Source: an uncultured Acetatifactor sp.
GTDB lineage: Bacteria > Bacillota > Clostridia > Lachnospirales > Lachnospiraceae
Reading direction: 5' to 3'
DNA: 55,833 nucleotides
Assembly: GCA_910586775.1 (NCBI GenBank)
Contig: CAJUJN010000020.1
Location: 1-55,833 of the forward strand
A model generated the notes under the pieces. That model was not told where the DNA came from. It saw only the letters and a list, made by a program, of their open reading frames with translations, and did no database searches. The position numbers were made by a program, and so were the translations under genes. Below, one piece after another: positions 17,019-25,435 of this stretch (its first letter is position 1; each line of letters starts with the position of its first letter).

Positions 17019-18581
17019 ATGTTGCCGGAAGCGTTTCAGGAAAGAATGCGGCGGATGCTGGGGAGGGAATATGAGGCTTTTTCGGAGGCTTTGGAAGGGG
17101 AGAGGTGTCAGGCGCTGCGCCTGAATACGCTGAAAAGAGGAGCGGATAGCTGCAGCGCAGCCGGGAGGTACGGCGCCGAAAATGTTGGAGATGGGGTTGA
17201 GAAGTGCGGGAGCACACGGCCAGGTATCTGTATGGATTTTGCGCATCTGACGAAGGTTCCGTGGGCGGAGAACGGCTACTATTATCAGCCGGAGGACCAA
17301 CCGGGAAAGCATCCCTTTCACGAGGCGGGGGTATATTATATTCAGGAGCCCAGTGCCATGGCTCCGGCGGAATTGCTTGACGCGAAGCCGGGGGAGCGCA
17401 TACTGGATCTGTGTGCGGCACCCGGCGGAAAGAGTACCCAGATTGCGGCGAAGATGCGGGGGCAGGGAATCCTGGTATGCAATGAAATTCATCCTGCCCG
17501 GGCGAAAATATTGTCGGAAAACATAGAGCGGATGGGTATCTGCAATGCATGTGTCACAAATGAGACACCGGAGCGCCTGGCGGAATTTTTCCCGGGATAT
17601 TTTGACAGGATATTGGTAGATGCGCCCTGTTCGGGAGAGGGAATGTTCCGTAAAAACCAGGCGGCATACGAGGAATGGAGCCTTGAGAATGTGGAACTCT
17701 GTGCAGAACGTCAGGACGAAATACTGGACCGGGCGGCCGGAATGCTGCGCTCTGGCGGGAAGCTGGTGTATTCTACATGTACTTTTGCGCCGGAGGAGGA
17801 CGAGGGGAGCATAGCCAGATTTTTAAGCCGGCACAGAGAGTTCTCTATTCTGCCCATAGAGAAAGAACGGTTTGGGCTGGCCGGCTGTGACGGTGGGGCA
17901 GAGTATCTCGCGTGCGGGGAAACGGGAGAAGCGGTATCTGCCCTTCATCTGGAGCGGACGTTGCGGATGTGGCCGCAGCGTATTCGCGGAGAAGGGCATT
18001 TTGCGGCTTTGCTGCAGAAGGACGGCGGCCTCTTCACGGAAATTTGTAATAAGGGAACAGTGAGTGCAGAATCCGGTGCAGAGAAACCCAAAAGCCTGAT
18101 GGGTGATTTATACGCTTTCTGCGAAGAAAATTTACGCTTTTACGCACCTCCGGACAGGGCAGGAGGGGGCGGCCTTTTTGCGGAGTTAGGCAGGACAGTT
18201 GAAATGGGGGAGGGAGCCCGTCCTGTCAGGTTTGGAGAAAATGTTTATCTGGTGCCGGCAGGTATGCCGTCGCTGAGAGGGCTGAAAGTGCTGCGCCCGG
18301 GGCTGCATCTGGGGGAGTTGAAGAAGAACCGTTTTGAGCCTTCCCATGCGCTGGCGCTGGCGCTGCCGCCGGAGTCTGCGACGCATATGTGGAATCTGGG
18401 CGCTCATGACCCGCTTGTGACTGCCTGGCTCAAGGGGCATACCTTTCCGGCGGAGGGAGAGAAGGGCTGGTATCTGATCTGTGTGGAGGGCTTTAGCATC
18501 GGTTGGGGAAAGCTGGCGGGGGGAATCATGAAAAATCATTATCCCATCGGCCTGAGGCGGAAGGATTTTAAGGAATCCTGA
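17019..18581 (+). CDS. RsmF/NOL1-NOP2-Sun family RNA m5C methyltransferase
   Basis: 520 residues. I chose the ATG at 17019 because GAGGAGG precedes it by seven bases; the frame is open further upstream but not protein-like. The SAM-binding core has DLCAAPGGKSTQIA (about residue 125). The two catalytic cysteines are in DAPCSGEG and YSTCTF. The C-terminal 200 residues match the RsmF-type accessory and PUA-like domains. RsmF-type enzymes make m5C in 16S rRNA; the exact target is inferred. It is followed by a tandem mini-ORF repeat and an RluA-type pseudouridine synthase gene. Confidence 0.88.
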   Translation: MLPEAFQERMRRMLGREYEAFSEALEGERCQALRLNTLKRGADSCSAAGRYGAENVGDGVEKCGSTRPGICMDFAHLTKVPWAENGYYYQPEDQPGKHPFHEAGVYYIQEPSAMAPAELLDAKPGERILDLCAAPGGKSTQIAAKMRGQGILVCNEIHPARAKILSENIERMGICNACVTNETPERLAEFFPGYFDRILVDAPCSGEGMFRKNQAAYEEWSLENVELCAERQDEILDRAAGMLRSGGKLVYSTCTFAPEEDEGSIARFLSRHREFSILPIEKERFGLAGCDGGAEYLACGETGEAVSALHLERTLRMWPQRIRGEGHFAALLQKDGGLFTEICNKGTVSAESGAEKPKSLMGDLYAFCEENLRFYAPPDRAGGGGLFAELGRTVEMGEGARPVRFGENVYLVPAGMPSLRGLKVLRPGLHLGELKKNRFEPSHALALALPPESATHMWNLGAHDPLVTAWLKGHTFPAEGEKGWYLICVEGFSIGWGKLAGGIMKNHYPIGLRRKDFKES

Positions 18582-18583
18582 AA

Positions 18584-18607
18584 ATGCGCAGTGTGAGGCA
18601 GATTTGA
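18584..18607 (+). other. seven-codon mini-ORF at the head of the chain
   Basis: ATG at 18584, two bases after the rsmF-like stop, gives MRSVRQI and stops at 18605-18607, one base before the first repeat-unit ATG at 18609. It continues the pattern of the downstream repeat ORFs. Translation is not proven. Confidence 0.35.
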
Positions 18608-18833
18608 GATGAGAACGGAAACAGTGCAGGTCAGGGAAATTTTGAGATGAGAACGGAAACAGTGCAGGTCAGGGAAATTTTGAGATGAGAACGGAAACAG
18701 TGCAGGTCAGGGTGATTTTGAGATGAGAACGGAAATTGTACAGAGTAGGGAAACTTTGAGTTGAGAACAAAAATTGCGCGGAGTAAGGTAATCTTGGGAT
18801 GAGAACAGAAATTGTGTATGAGGATGACGCCAT
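18606..18833 (+). repeat. 38-bp tandem repeat forming a chain of mini-ORFs
   Basis: Six units start at 18606, 18644, 18682, 18720, 18758 and 18796. Each has an initiation codon three bases in (ATG at 18609, 18647, 18685, 18723; TTG at 18761; ATG at 18799). Units 1-5 each encode 13 codons (unit 1 is MRTETVQVREILR). Each ends in TGA overlapping the next unit's start as ATGA or TTGA. The sixth unit is the first 38 bp of the RluA-type gene region, whose own start is the ATG at 18799. Confidence 0.9.
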
Positions 18834-19740
18834 ACTGGTGGTATATAAACCGGCGGGACTTGCAACACAGACTGCCAGTGTGGGGTGCCAGGATGTAGTC
18901 AGTGAATTGAAGAATTATATACGGCAGGCAGAAAAAAAGGCGGGGAAAAATCAACGGTCTGCGCCGTACCTGGGAGTGATTCATCGCCTGGATCAGCCTG
19001 TGGAAGGGCTGTTGGTATTTGCAAAGAATCCGAAGGCAGCAGCCGGGTTGAGCGCACAGCTGCGGAAGCAGGAAGAGGATGCGGGGTTCTGTAAGCATTA
19101 TTATGCGGTTTTGTATGGGGGCGCAGTGGAGGCGAACGGGGAGTTGGAAGATTATCTCTGCAAAAAAGACGGCAGGGCGGAAATTGTGGAATGCCGTTCA
19201 GAGAGACAGGAAGTTCCCGGCCGTGACGCAGCCGGAAGGGATAGCAGAGCAGAAGAAGTGGAGAAAGCGCAGGGAAGGCAGAATGATAAGGAGGCCCGTC
19301 TGCAATATTGCATTTTACAGACGGTGGATATATCGGAAATTGCTCCGACAGATATTCGGACTGAACCCGGCGGGGTGAATCAGATCGGAGACCGGATGAC
19401 GCAAGGCGGAATTGCTCCGGAGGATATCGGGCCTGAACCCTGCGGATTACATCAGAGTCATGTGCGGATAACCCACGGTGAAATTGCCCTGGCGGATATC
19501 CGGCTTGAAACGGGGCGTTTTCATCAAATACGTGCCCAGATGGCGCATGGAGGAATGCCCCTGTTGGGCGATTTGAAGTACGGAAACGAAGAAAGCATGG
19601 AAGCGGGAAGAAAGCTGAACGTCCGCAATGTGGCACTCTGTGCGTACCGGTTGGAATTTCTGCATCCTGTCACCGGAAGAAAAACGGATTTTCGTATCAA
19701 TCCGAAGGGAGAAGTTTTTTCCTTATTTTCACAGTTTTGA
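18799..19740 (+). CDS. RluA family pseudouridine synthase
   Basis: 313 residues. The catalytic Asp65 is in VIHRLDQPVEG. The other family motifs are YYAVLYG, the RLETGRFHQIRAQMAHGG segment near 235-252 and PLLGDLKYG. No S4 domain is present. These enzymes isomerise uridine in rRNA or tRNA; the target cannot be named. Two oddities stand out. The start lies in the last unit of the 38-bp repeat. The conserved RLETGRFHQIR segment is preceded by two decayed tandem copies, and residues 130-180 are a polar insertion. The function is probably retained because the last copy is intact. Confidence 0.88.
   Translation: MRTEIVYEDDAILVVYKPAGLATQTASVGCQDVVSELKNYIRQAEKKAGKNQRSAPYLGVIHRLDQPVEGLLVFAKNPKAAAGLSAQLRKQEEDAGFCKHYYAVLYGGAVEANGELEDYLCKKDGRAEIVECRSERQEVPGRDAAGRDSRAEEVEKAQGRQNDKEARLQYCILQTVDISEIAPTDIRTEPGGVNQIGDRMTQGGIAPEDIGPEPCGLHQSHVRITHGEIALADIRLETGRFHQIRAQMAHGGMPLLGDLKYGNEESMEAGRKLNVRNVALCAYRLEFLHPVTGRKTDFRINPKGEVFSLFSQF
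19339..19554 (+). repeat. 72-bp triplication of the RluA substrate-binding motif
   Basis: Three in-frame 24-codon units at 19339-19410, 19411-19482 and 19483-19554 encode IAPTDIRTEPGG, IAPEDIGPEPCG and IALADIRLETGR as their first halves. Only the third matches the family consensus; the first two have diverged. Confidence 0.85.
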
Positions 19741-19908
19741 ATCATAGAAAAATTATCATACTAATAACGCAACATGAAAACGGTGTGTTCCGGTATCATA
19801 TGTCGCTGTTCTTAGCCGGACGGATGTTTTGCCGTAAGCGGGCAGCACCAGGGGGCAATACACCAGGTGCGCAGGGCATTGGAACGAAAAGGCATGCGGG
19901 GGATTGGT

Positions 19909-20991
19909 ATGATAGAGAAATTCAAAGAAAACAGATTGCTGATGCTGCTCCTTCTGACAGGGGCAGTTTATTTTTTTCTGAAAGTGATTGCGCCTTTGAC
20001 GGCACCGGTGCTGACGGCCATTCTGTTTGTGACCATATTCGGCTCTTTTCTGCAGAAAATGCAGAAAAAACTGAAAATTCACAGGCAGATAGGTGCGTTG
20101 CTGCTGCTGATTCTGGCAGGCGGCGTGCTTACGTTGCTGCTGTGGATATTATTTTCCTGGATTGTGGGGAGCCTTCCCGGATTTGTGAAGGGGTTGGATT
20201 CATTGGAGACGGAGTTGTCTTTATTTGTACATGAGAGCTGCAATGTGGTGGGAAAGTGGCTGGGGGTAAACAATCTGTACCTGGAACAGCTTCTGTATGC
20301 AAGGATTCAGGAGGGAATCGATTATTTTCAGCTGCAGTTCCTGCCGGACATGGTATCCCAGTCTCTGGTCTACGTGAAGGCAATCGGCATGGTGGGCGGC
20401 TTTCTGGTGACTTTTCTGATTGCGACGATTTTATTGGCAAAGGATTATGATGAAATCATGAACAGGCTGTTGGAGCGGGAGGAATGTCATGTTTTTCTGG
20501 AAATCATATGTGGGATTATCCGGTACATCGCTACTTATGTGAAGGCCCAGGTGATTATTATGAGTATCATAGGAATCTTTGCGGCATCGGCGCTTGGTGT
20601 CAGCGGGATTAGGAACGGTATTCTTTGGGGGCTGCTGGCGGGGGTGCTGGATGCGCTGCCGTTTATCGGGACGGGAGTGGTGCTTGTGCCTCTTGGGCTG
20701 CAGCAGCTGTTTTTAGGGAATTATATCAGGGCGGCGGTGTGCCTGTTGGTATATGTGGTCTGCATTTTTATCAGGGAGCTGTTGGAGCCGAAGCTGATTG
20801 GCAAAAAGGTGGGCGTGTCTCCCATTGCGATTCTGGTGTCGATTTATGCCGGAATAAAGTTATTCGGTCTCTGGGGAATTATCGGGGGACCGTTGGGATT
20901 CGTTATAATTTACCAGTGCTATGTGAGTCTGGAGAAGCGGGTGCAGCCGGAAGTGGAATACCCATCCACGGGAAGAGAGAACGGGCGATAA
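19909..20991 (+). CDS. AI-2E family transporter (permease)
   Basis: 360 residues from the ATG at 19909 (GGGGG-containing site upstream). Seven to eight membrane segments are visible in the AI-2E transporter pattern: two N-terminal segments, a long amphipathic middle region, then GVLDALPFIGTGVVLVPLG and a C-terminal LFGLWGIIGGPLGFVII segment. Family members have been linked to export of small molecules or Na+/H+ exchange; the name does not prove AI-2 transport. It stands alone after the RluA-type gene, 168 bp away. Confidence 0.82.
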   Translation: MIEKFKENRLLMLLLLTGAVYFFLKVIAPLTAPVLTAILFVTIFGSFLQKMQKKLKIHRQIGALLLLILAGGVLTLLLWILFSWIVGSLPGFVKGLDSLETELSLFVHESCNVVGKWLGVNNLYLEQLLYARIQEGIDYFQLQFLPDMVSQSLVYVKAIGMVGGFLVTFLIATILLAKDYDEIMNRLLEREECHVFLEIICGIIRYIATYVKAQVIIMSIIGIFAASALGVSGIRNGILWGLLAGVLDALPFIGTGVVLVPLGLQQLFLGNYIRAAVCLLVYVVCIFIRELLEPKLIGKKVGVSPIAILVSIYAGIKLFGLWGIIGGPLGFVIIYQCYVSLEKRVQPEVEYPSTGRENGR

Positions 20992-21128
20992 ACGCTGAAC
21001 CCTCTCTGGGAAACGAATGCTTGAAATACGAACATCTATGAGTTTCCGGGAACGCCCGGTTTATCGTATGGAGGACACGTATGGCGGCAGGGGCGTACTG
21101 GTACTGCCATCACCAGGAGGGGCGGTAG

Positions 21129-21797
21129 CTACAATATCCGCCCGTCCCGCATTTGGATCTTTTTATTTGCGTAAGAAGCCATCTCCGGCGAATGCGTTAC
21201 CATAATGATCGTCATGCCCTGACGATTCAGTCTGGTAAGCAGATCCATGATTAAGCGGCTGTTTTCTTCATCAAGGTTACCCGTAGGTTCGTCAGCCAGT
21301 AATAATTTCGGGTCGTTTACAATTGACCTTGCTATCGCAGCACGTTGCTGCTCGCCTCCGGATAAATGTATTGGTCGCTTTCGCATTTTTCCCGCCAGGC
21401 CGACAACCTGGAGCATCTGAGCCGCTTTGCTCTCACGCTCCTTTTTCCTGATGCCGGCATATCCAAGCGGCATACAGACATTTTCCAAAACGCTGATTTC
21501 ATTCACTAAATTGAATGATTGAAACACAAAGCCAATTTGACGGTTTCTAAAGGAAGCGGCAAGTTTGCCTTTCAACTGCGCAACATTTTCTCCGCAGAAC
21601 AGGTATTCCCCTTCCGTTAAGCAGTCCATCATTCCCAATATATTTAACAAGGTGGATTTTCCGCACCCTGAACGGCCTGTAATCGCTATAAAATCTCCCT
21701 GCGTCACTTCGAATGACACATTGATAATCCCCGGGGTTTTAACCTCTGCCTGTGTATATATTTTACTGGCATTGCGTAACATTACGAACGGTTCCAT
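21129..21797 (-). CDS. ABC transporter ATPase, MacB/LolD type
   Basis: 222 residues. Walker A is GRSGCGKSTLL (about residue 39), the Q-loop follows at FVFQSFNLV, the signature is LSGGEQQRAAIAR and Walker B is LLLADEPTGNLDEE. It pairs with two FtsX-like permeases upstream. Such systems move lipoproteins or peptides or act as mechanotransducers rather than importing nutrients. There are 129 bp between it and the first permease with no obvious gene. Confidence 0.88.
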   Translation of the reverse strand: MEPFVMLRNASKIYTQAEVKTPGIINVSFEVTQGDFIAITGRSGCGKSTLLNILGMMDCLTEGEYLFCGENVAQLKGKLAASFRNRQIGFVFQSFNLVNEISVLENVCMPLGYAGIRKKERESKAAQMLQVVGLAGKMRKRPIHLSGGEQQRAAIARSIVNDPKLLLADEPTGNLDEENSRLIMDLLTRLNRQGMTIIMVTHSPEMASYANKKIQMRDGRIL

Positions 21798-21926
21798 TCT
21801 GTTTCCCTCATCTTTTTATGTTCGCACTTAATAACATTTGCCAACGTAAGGAAGTGTCTGCAAATAACTGCTGCAAGTTAATCCGCATCTGCAAAACCAG
21901 TGCAGAAAGCGGAAGAATCAATGCGC

Positions 21927-23114
21927 TCAGGAGTATAGTATTTTCGTCGGATATACGTCTCTGATCCCCAAAATCACACAGGTGCAGGAAATGATTGTAA
22001 TCATCACCACAATCCCAAGCATTACAACCACGCTGATCCAATGAAAATACGCTGTAAATACACTGGTTGAAAGATATGGAATTGTTATGATTGCCGCTAT
22101 CAGGCCAATGTAGCCGCTCATGAAACAAAGTGAAAATACCTCAAGAAAAATTTCCTTGAAAATCGTTGTGTGAGTGCCGCCCAATGACAAAATGATTGCC
22201 AGTTCCCTCTTGCGTTTTTCCATATAAATCAACAGAATACCTATGATTCCTACCATCGTAATGATAAGCACAAACCACGCTGTCCAGGAGAAAATCCGTA
22301 TCTCCTGGGTAAGATCAGTGATTGATTTTTGAAGCTCTAAATACTGTTCAGAGATACGGTAAGAATAAGACGGATGTTTATCCTGCAACATTTCTACAAC
22401 CTCAGACACGCCATCCGGTTCGCCTCCGTCTGTACCAGGCATAATACGCAGACAGGGAGTCAACTGCTCTTCCACACTGCGTTCAAGAACGCCCATACAT
22501 TTCTCCGGCAAAATAACTATCGATTCCATTTTCAGTTCCATCAGCAAGCCAACAACAATTGACTTGTCCAGAGAATTCAGTCTCACGATATCTGAAAAAC
22601 CAGAATCTCCGATTCTGACATGAGATTCATCCCATGACAGCCATTTTTCGAAAAAAGTCAGTCCTTCTTTCTCCAAATCATCAGCCACCTGTGTGCCGAT
22701 ATATATCGAATCATCCTGTGGCTCGAATCCAAAGCAGCGAAAGAAAAAATCCTCATCCATGGATACAAATGTTACATTCTTTACATCCAATGATTTCCGC
22801 GTTTGATAGATTGAGCGTGTAAATAAAAGATAGGAAATATCCAGTTCGCTGTGCTGCTTTTTAATGATTTCATAATCTTCAGCTGTGACAGGCAATTCTG
22901 TGTTTGCGAACCCCCGGCTTCCAGAACATTCAATAACTACTCCCTGTTCTCCAATTTGCCGCTTATATAGTTCCACTCTGGATTTTGCAGAATATGCAGA
23001 GGATATCCCACACAAAACAACTGCAATGCCTATGGCGAGCTCAAATGCAATAACAAAATATGTTTTCTTATTGATCCACAGCTTTTGAAATGCACGGTAA
23101 ATTAAATATTTCAT
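21927..23114 (-). CDS. FtsX-like ABC permease
   Basis: 395 residues: one N-terminal membrane segment (TYFVIAFELAIGIAVVLCGI), a large external domain of about 220 residues, then three C-terminal segments (WFVLIITMVGIIGILLIY, FMSGYIGLIAAII, VVVMLGIVVMITII). This is the MacB/FtsX layout. Its ATG overlaps the stop of the partner permease gene as ATGA, so the two are probably translated together and form a heterodimer. Confidence 0.8.
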   Translation of the reverse strand: MKYLIYRAFQKLWINKKTYFVIAFELAIGIAVVLCGISSAYSAKSRVELYKRQIGEQGVVIECSGSRGFANTELPVTAEDYEIIKKQHSELDISYLLFTRSIYQTRKSLDVKNVTFVSMDEDFFFRCFGFEPQDDSIYIGTQVADDLEKEGLTFFEKWLSWDESHVRIGDSGFSDIVRLNSLDKSIVVGLLMELKMESIVILPEKCMGVLERSVEEQLTPCLRIMPGTDGGEPDGVSEVVEMLQDKHPSYSYRISEQYLELQKSITDLTQEIRIFSWTAWFVLIITMVGIIGILLIYMEKRKRELAIILSLGGTHTTIFKEIFLEVFSLCFMSGYIGLIAAIITIPYLSTSVFTAYFHWISVVVMLGIVVMITIISCTCVILGIRDVYPTKILYS

Positions 23115-24241
23115 GACACTCTCTCAAATAATTCGACCAGTTTTTGCTTTTTCAATTTGTACAATGCGATCCACGTCACAACAAGCGTCATGAACGCGCC
23201 AAATATGTATGCAGCTACATATACCCTATCATTAAGGATTATGTCTAAATCTTTCGGATATGTGGGTTTCAGCATATGCACCATCAAAACATCAAGCAAA
23301 TATGCGATACAAAAACACAGCATATTCTCTATCAGCGCACTCAAAAAGACGAAACTATGCGGTGCCCCCAACGCCATGCGTATACCATATGTTCGTTTAT
23401 CAAGGTTTAATTTTCCCACAAGGACTAAACAAATATTTATGGCGGCAAAAGCAAATGCAACAAAACCAACCCCCAAAATACCCATTGACTGGTACAGCCC
23501 CTGCGTCAAGATGGCTTGATATAATTCGTCGCCGCTTCTCACGTCCGATATCGGCAAGCCAACACTTTTCAATGTATCCGCAATATGTTTGCCATCCGGC
23601 AATATCTCTTCTGTACGAAGAAACAGTGCTGAAATCATAATATCCGACTCTGCCGCCTGCTCATCGATATGAAGCGGGAGCAAGACTCTGCCATAATGGT
23701 GAAACGATGAAAAAATGCCGCTTACTGTGTATGTAACTCCAAACACTGATATTTGATCGCCTATATGCAGCCCGCCGTGTTCTTCAGAAAGCGATTGCTC
23801 AACTAAACATATATTTGTTTCGGTAAACAGCTCTAACGATCCGCCGATTATCTTACAGTTTTCAAATTTGACCCAATCTTTTGTCACATAGCTTATGAAT
23901 CCATTGTTCTTCGTACCGTTTATTTCAATTGTACCATTTTTATATGCAGTAATGGCATAATCGCTAATCTGCAATGAACTTTCTTCCAGCAATGAAAACA
24001 TTTCTTCCGCAGCTGTGTATCCGCCTTCAAAATGTGCAATCCATATATTTGCATCATTCTTAAGCCTCATTGTTGAAAGATTTTCTACAAATACATTTAT
24101 ATTCCCCAGACACAGCATGGGCAACAGCAGACCCAGGGAAAAAGAAAGCGATACGATAAAATTAACGATGCGGCGCCTGTAAAAATTTATCAATGCGTCA
24201 AATATGGTATATTTTAGCTTTTGCATATTAATCACTGTCAA
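23111..24241 (-). CDS. FtsX-like ABC permease (partner)
   Basis: 376 residues with the same layout as its neighbour: one N-terminal segment (NFIVSLSFSLGLLLPMLCLG), an external domain of about 210 residues, then segments around MGILGVGFVAFAFAAINICLV and YVAAYIFGAFMTLVVTWI. DNA here is clearly more AT-rich than the van or glycosidase regions, which may mean the module was acquired. It overlaps the lipoprotein gene by 14 bp. Confidence 0.8.
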   Translation of the reverse strand: MTVINMQKLKYTIFDALINFYRRRIVNFIVSLSFSLGLLLPMLCLGNINVFVENLSTMRLKNDANIWIAHFEGGYTAAEEMFSLLEESSLQISDYAITAYKNGTIEINGTKNNGFISYVTKDWVKFENCKIIGGSLELFTETNICLVEQSLSEEHGGLHIGDQISVFGVTYTVSGIFSSFHHYGRVLLPLHIDEQAAESDIMISALFLRTEEILPDGKHIADTLKSVGLPISDVRSGDELYQAILTQGLYQSMGILGVGFVAFAFAAINICLVLVGKLNLDKRTYGIRMALGAPHSFVFLSALIENMLCFCIAYLLDVLMVHMLKPTYPKDLDIILNDRVYVAAYIFGAFMTLVVTWIALYKLKKQKLVELFERVS

Positions 24242-25175
24242 GGCTTATAAAATAAGCAGCATTGTTCATTTTATCGGTGACAATAAATCCTCCCTGTAAT
24301 GTACGTGCCAAACATGATTCTGGAGACAAACTATCGAATTCCCAAATTGTTCCTATATAGGAGCCATCGGTTTTGAAATGATCCAGCTGTGCCCATACAC
24401 AGGAAAGCACGTACACATCCTCCCCATCAACAATAAAATCTGTCGGGCCGTATTTATACGGAAACTTGAAAACATCACGCAGCTCGTCGTCCACAAGTTC
24501 GTACAGGCCAGACTCTTGGATAATCGCACTATAAGAAGAATCATCCTTAAATAACTCAAATGTATTTGTAAAATACATCCTGTCTTTTTCACTATTGGTG
24601 TAACCATTCAAAATAAAAGGCGTTTTGTCTACAGAACCATTGGAACCTGAGATATACACCCTGGCATTTTCTTCCAAAACACTATTCGTCAATATGGCTA
24701 CAACTCCATTCTCACATACGGCAATATCCGTATAGAATATATCTGCAGCACTTTCCTCCAATTTGTTCAAGGCGTATTCGCTCTGGTACTCTAAATTCAC
24801 ATCTAAAATTTTGATACGGCTATTTCCTGAATCTACCACATATAATTTCTCATTGCAATAAGCCAGGCCGGAAGGACGGATGAATTCACCATTTCCATTT
24901 CCTGATTGCCCTACTTTTCTTATTTCATTTCCCTGAAAGTTAAATTCTCTTAAGCAATTGCCACCCATATCGCAAATGATAACCGAATTCTCAAGTGCTA
25001 CGGCTCCAAATGGCGTTATTCCACTGCATTTGCCGGAAAGCGTATAGCCTTCAGCCCTGAATGATCCGAATTCCTGCGGCAGGGAATCGTCATCATATTT
25101 CTCATTGCGGGAGGAACATCCTGCAAAAGCCAACAGCGAAACTGTCAATATAATCACCAGAAATACTCTTTTCAT
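24228..25175 (-). CDS. beta-propeller (NHL-like) lipoprotein
   Basis: 315 residues. A lipoprotein signal (VSLLAFAGCSS) places the lipidated Cys at about residue 20. The rest reads as repeated beta-propeller blades (GVVAILTNS, SGLAYCNEKLYVVDSGNSRIKIL), typical of 6-bladed NHL-like proteins. It is the first gene of the operon with the two permeases and ATPase, so it is probably a surface partner of that ABC system. AAGGAG precedes the ATG. Ligand unknown. The following 25176-25435 shows no gene I can support. Confidence 0.78.
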   Translation of the reverse strand: MKRVFLVIILTVSLLAFAGCSSRNEKYDDDSLPQEFGSFRAEGYTLSGKCSGITPFGAVALENSVIICDMGGNCLREFNFQGNEIRKVGQSGNGNGEFIRPSGLAYCNEKLYVVDSGNSRIKILDVNLEYQSEYALNKLEESAADIFYTDIAVCENGVVAILTNSVLEENARVYISGSNGSVDKTPFILNGYTNSEKDRMYFTNTFELFKDDSSYSAIIQESGLYELVDDELRDVFKFPYKYGPTDFIVDGEDVYVLSCVWAQLDHFKTDGSYIGTIWEFDSLSPESCLARTLQGGFIVTDKMNNAAYFISLDSD

Positions 25176-25435
25176 GATAATCGAACTCCTTCTTGTTTTG
25201 CATGTTCTTACAAGCGATCATATATTTAAGTACATATTATTTTACTGTTGTTTTGTCAGCTTTCTTTGAACCTAAAGGCAGATCCACATCAATGCCTTTT
25301 ATTCCATTCTCGACTGCAGGTTCACCAACCTCCTGTCTGCTGCATGCTCTTTTTTACGGCGCTGCGGGGAGGCAGAAGCCGTTATGTCCAGCTGGTGTTG
25401 GTTTTTGTTACAGGGATTCATTTGTTCCCATATAA

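Noticed and set aside
16726..17074. Open frames upstream of the rsmF-like gene
   Set aside because: No ribosome site or recognisable protein; the real gene starts at 17019 with a strong site.
18606..18833. CRISPR array or CRISPR-like repeat
   Set aside because: Units are contiguous without unique spacers and no cas genes are present.
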